This document shows, one piece after another, positions 13,047 to 14,678 of a stretch of 14,678 nucleotides of DNA. The position numbers and the translations under genes are program-made. The stretch lies in contig CALAUZ010000249.1 of NCBI GenBank assembly GCA_937892105.1, positions 1 to 14,678 of the forward strand, in the 5' to 3' direction. Numbering within the stretch: position 1 is the stretch's first letter; each line of letters starts with the position of its first letter. This DNA is from an uncultured Fretibacterium sp. GTDB lineage: Bacteria; Synergistota; Synergistia; Synergistales; Aminobacteriaceae. The notes beneath the pieces are model-generated. The model did no database searches, was not told the origin of the DNA, and saw only the letters and a list, made by a program, of their open reading frames with translations.

Positions 13047-14339
13047 ATGAGAAAATTTTTCATTGCTTTCTTCTCGCTCGTTTGCTTTTTCGGTCTGGCA
13101 TTAACTGCTTATGCCGCTACTCCCGGCACTAATGCCACTCTTGAATTTGTAGAGGGCTTCACTTCCGGCATTACGGGACAGCTCCTGTCCTTCGCTCGAA
13201 AATTATTCATCGGGCTGGCTACTCTGTCCCTCGCTATGGGGCTGGGCAAAATGATTCTCAGTGGCGAAAGCAACATAGGCTCGGTCGCCGCCCATATCGC
13301 TAAATGCAGTATCTACATCGGCATCTTCTCGTGGATTATGTCCGATTCTGGCGCGGCTACTTTCTTGCCTAAACTCATTGTCAACTCTTTCATGGAAGCT
13401 GGAAGGTCTATCGCCGGTCAGGACGTTGCTCCTGATGATTTACTCGTCGCGGGTATCAGGCTTTACGGCACTATGGTCGAACGCGGTTGGAATGCGGGCT
13501 GGGGGGATTTTATCGGCATTATGCTTATCGGTATTGTTATTCTCGTCGTCGTCGCTATGCTCGCGGGGACTATGGCCGTCGCTCTCATTGAAATGCACCT
13601 CGTTATCTGCGGCGGGTCTATCCTGCTCGGATTTGGCGGCTTCGAGTATACCCGCGATATTGCATTGAGTTACCTGCGATATTCCGTTTCTGTCGGCATT
13701 AAGCTATTGATGATTATGATTGTCTACGCACTCGCTAATGCTCTGCTCATTGACTGGGAGGCCAGCTTCAGCACGGCTACTGATATGGCTACCCTCATTA
13801 CTGCGGCGGGGCAAATTCTTGGCGGCACTATCTGTATCTTTATGGCCGCTAGAATGGTTCCCTCTATGGCTCAATCCGTCGTCAGCGGTGCGGCTCTGTC
13901 CTTCGGTCATGAGTTATTCACGTCTTCCGCTTCAACACTGGTTCACGGGGCTATTGGCGAAAAGAATCCGGACGGCGGTCGCTCTGGCGGGTTGCTCGGT
14001 GCTGGTAAAACTATCGTCGAAACTCTGCGCAATACTCAAACTGCCGCTTTCAGGGGTATGGCTGATACTTGGGACGCGGCAAGAGAAGGGGGCTTCGGCG
14101 GCGCGGTTGAACATGTCGCTTCTCATATTCCCGGCGTTAATAATCTCATCAGTGCCGCTAAGACTGGCAACATGGCTAATTACGTCTCTGCTTCCTTCTT
14201 CTTCGGGTCTCATTCTGACAGGGCTACTCGTTATCTTCAAAATGATGATGTCCCCGAAATGATGCCTGCTCCAAAAAACGAGAATCCTCATTCTCCTGAA
14301 AGCCTCTTTGAACGTCTCAATAATCATGAAAGGAGTTAA
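13047..14339 (+). CDS. trbL: TrbL (VirB6-family) polytopic membrane protein
   Basis: This is a 430-residue protein from the ATG at 13047, which has GGAG eight bases upstream. A longer in-frame opening from 12912 lies inside the preceding gene and is rejected. Residues 1-24 look like a signal peptide ending AYA|ATPG. Membrane segments lie at about 52-72, 84-100, 155-180, 185-200, 213-235 and 248-268. The loop motif IEMHLVICGGSILLGFGGFE (181-200) followed by YTRDIALSYLRYSV is the TrbL family signature. VirB6/TrbL forms part of the inner-membrane pore through which DNA passes. The C-terminal 130 or so residues are soluble, Gly-rich and then Pro/Asn-rich. The stop lies within the trbF Shine-Dalgarno sequence. 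Confidence 0.92.
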   Translation: MRKFFIAFFSLVCFFGLALTAYAATPGTNATLEFVEGFTSGITGQLLSFARKLFIGLATLSLAMGLGKMILSGESNIGSVAAHIAKCSIYIGIFSWIMSDSGAATFLPKLIVNSFMEAGRSIAGQDVAPDDLLVAGIRLYGTMVERGWNAGWGDFIGIMLIGIVILVVVAMLAGTMAVALIEMHLVICGGSILLGFGGFEYTRDIALSYLRYSVSVGIKLLMIMIVYALANALLIDWEASFSTATDMATLITAAGQILGGTICIFMAARMVPSMAQSVVSGAALSFGHELFTSSASTLVHGAIGEKNPDGGRSGGLLGAGKTIVETLRNTQTAAFRGMADTWDAAREGGFGGAVEHVASHIPGVNNLISAAKTGNMANYVSASFFFGSHSDRATRYLQNDDVPEMMPAPKNENPHSPESLFERLNNHERS

Positions 14340-14344
14340 TATTT

Positions 14345-14678
14345 ATGCCTGATACTTCTCAACCTGTGCAGGAAAATCCTTACTTATCCGCTCGAAAAGA
14401 GTACGGCGACCGTTACGGCTCGGCTGTTAAGGACGCGGCTCATTGGCGGCAGATTTCTATGTTCATGCTCCTCCTCTGTCTCGCTTTCGGCGCAACTATG
14501 ATGTGGCTTGCTAGTCAAAACAAAGTCGTTCCCTACATCGTGCAGGTCGATAAACACGGCTACGCTGTCGCTATCAAGTCCGCTCAAGAAGGCGCAGTCG
14601 CTGATACTAGAGTCGTCATTGCTGCTCTTGGTGGCTTCTTCGTCAACTTCAAAACCGTCATTACCGATATGTCCTCTC
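14345..14678 (+). CDS. trbF: TrbF (VirB8-family) channel protein, N-terminal part (partial)
   Basis: The frame opens at an ATG at 14345, with AAAGGAG nine bases upstream, and runs off the right edge after 111 codons. The translation begins MPDTSQPVQENPYLSARKEY and continues GDRYGSAVKDAAHWR, a typical TrbF N-terminus. One membrane segment lies at about 38-56, then SQNKVVPYIVQVDKHG, the start of the periplasmic NTF2-like VirB8 domain. VirB8/TrbF proteins link inner-membrane and core parts of the channel. Its place after trbL agrees with the Ti/rhizobial trb order, in which trbG, trbH and trbI would follow. Confidence 0.92.
   Translation, partial: MPDTSQPVQENPYLSARKEYGDRYGSAVKDAAHWRQISMFMLLLCLAFGATMMWLASQNKVVPYIVQVDKHGYAVAIKSAQEGAVADTRVVIAALGGFFVNFKTVITDMSS

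Overview
The window is a conjugative DNA-transfer region from a plasmid or integrative conjugative element, cut at both ends. It lies inside a run of mobility genes. No rRNA, tRNA, insertion sequence, integrase, replication gene or CRISPR array is visible. The transfer system is of the IncP (RP4)/MOBP1 type with a Trb mating channel. Several Trb proteins have Sec-type signal peptides, which fits a diderm host. The left-edge gene resembles large helicase/methylase-like proteins of conjugative elements in Clostridia and related gut bacteria, so a gut diderm such as a Negativicute or a Synergistota member is a guess. The sequence does not fix the taxon.

Left block, minus strand, 4589 to 1: a ribbon-helix-helix relaxosome protein (TraJ/MobC-like, TTG start), a TraI/MOBP1 relaxase with LPD7-like and KfrB-like C-terminal modules, a 62-residue unknown protein, an ArdC-type antirestriction protein (GTG start) with its own KfrB-like tail, and the first 300 codons of a large helicase-like protein that runs off the left edge. 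The genes overlap or nearly touch and most have good Shine-Dalgarno sequences, so they form one operon.

Middle, 4590-4899: a 310-base divergent intergenic region rich in repeats. It holds a 13-bp tandem repeat, several palindromes and a long imperfect inverted repeat followed by a CCTGC motif. In RP4 the origin of transfer lies between traJ and traK, and the same is inferred here.

Right block, plus strand, 4900 to 14678: traK-like, traL-like (VirC1/ParA-type ATPase) and traM-like genes, a small XRE-type regulator in the position of RP4 trbA, then trbB, trbC, trbD, trbE, two tandem trbJ-type genes, trbL and the start of trbF. The order B-C-D-E-J-(J)-L-F is that of Ti/rhizobial trb operons, with the second trbJ-type gene in the trbK slot. 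The parts that RP4 keeps in two separate regions, Tra1 and Tra2, are joined here in one compact locus. The coupling protein TraG and trbG, trbH and trbI are not in the window; the last three would be expected to the right.

Together the relaxosome (relaxase, TraJ, TraK) would nick and unwind at oriT, TraL and TraM would assist, the Trb complex would form the pilus and channel, and ArdC would protect incoming DNA from restriction. Synonymous codon choice is mirrored between the two blocks: the plus strand has pyrimidine-rich third positions whichever strand is coding. This points to a strand-linked mutational bias.
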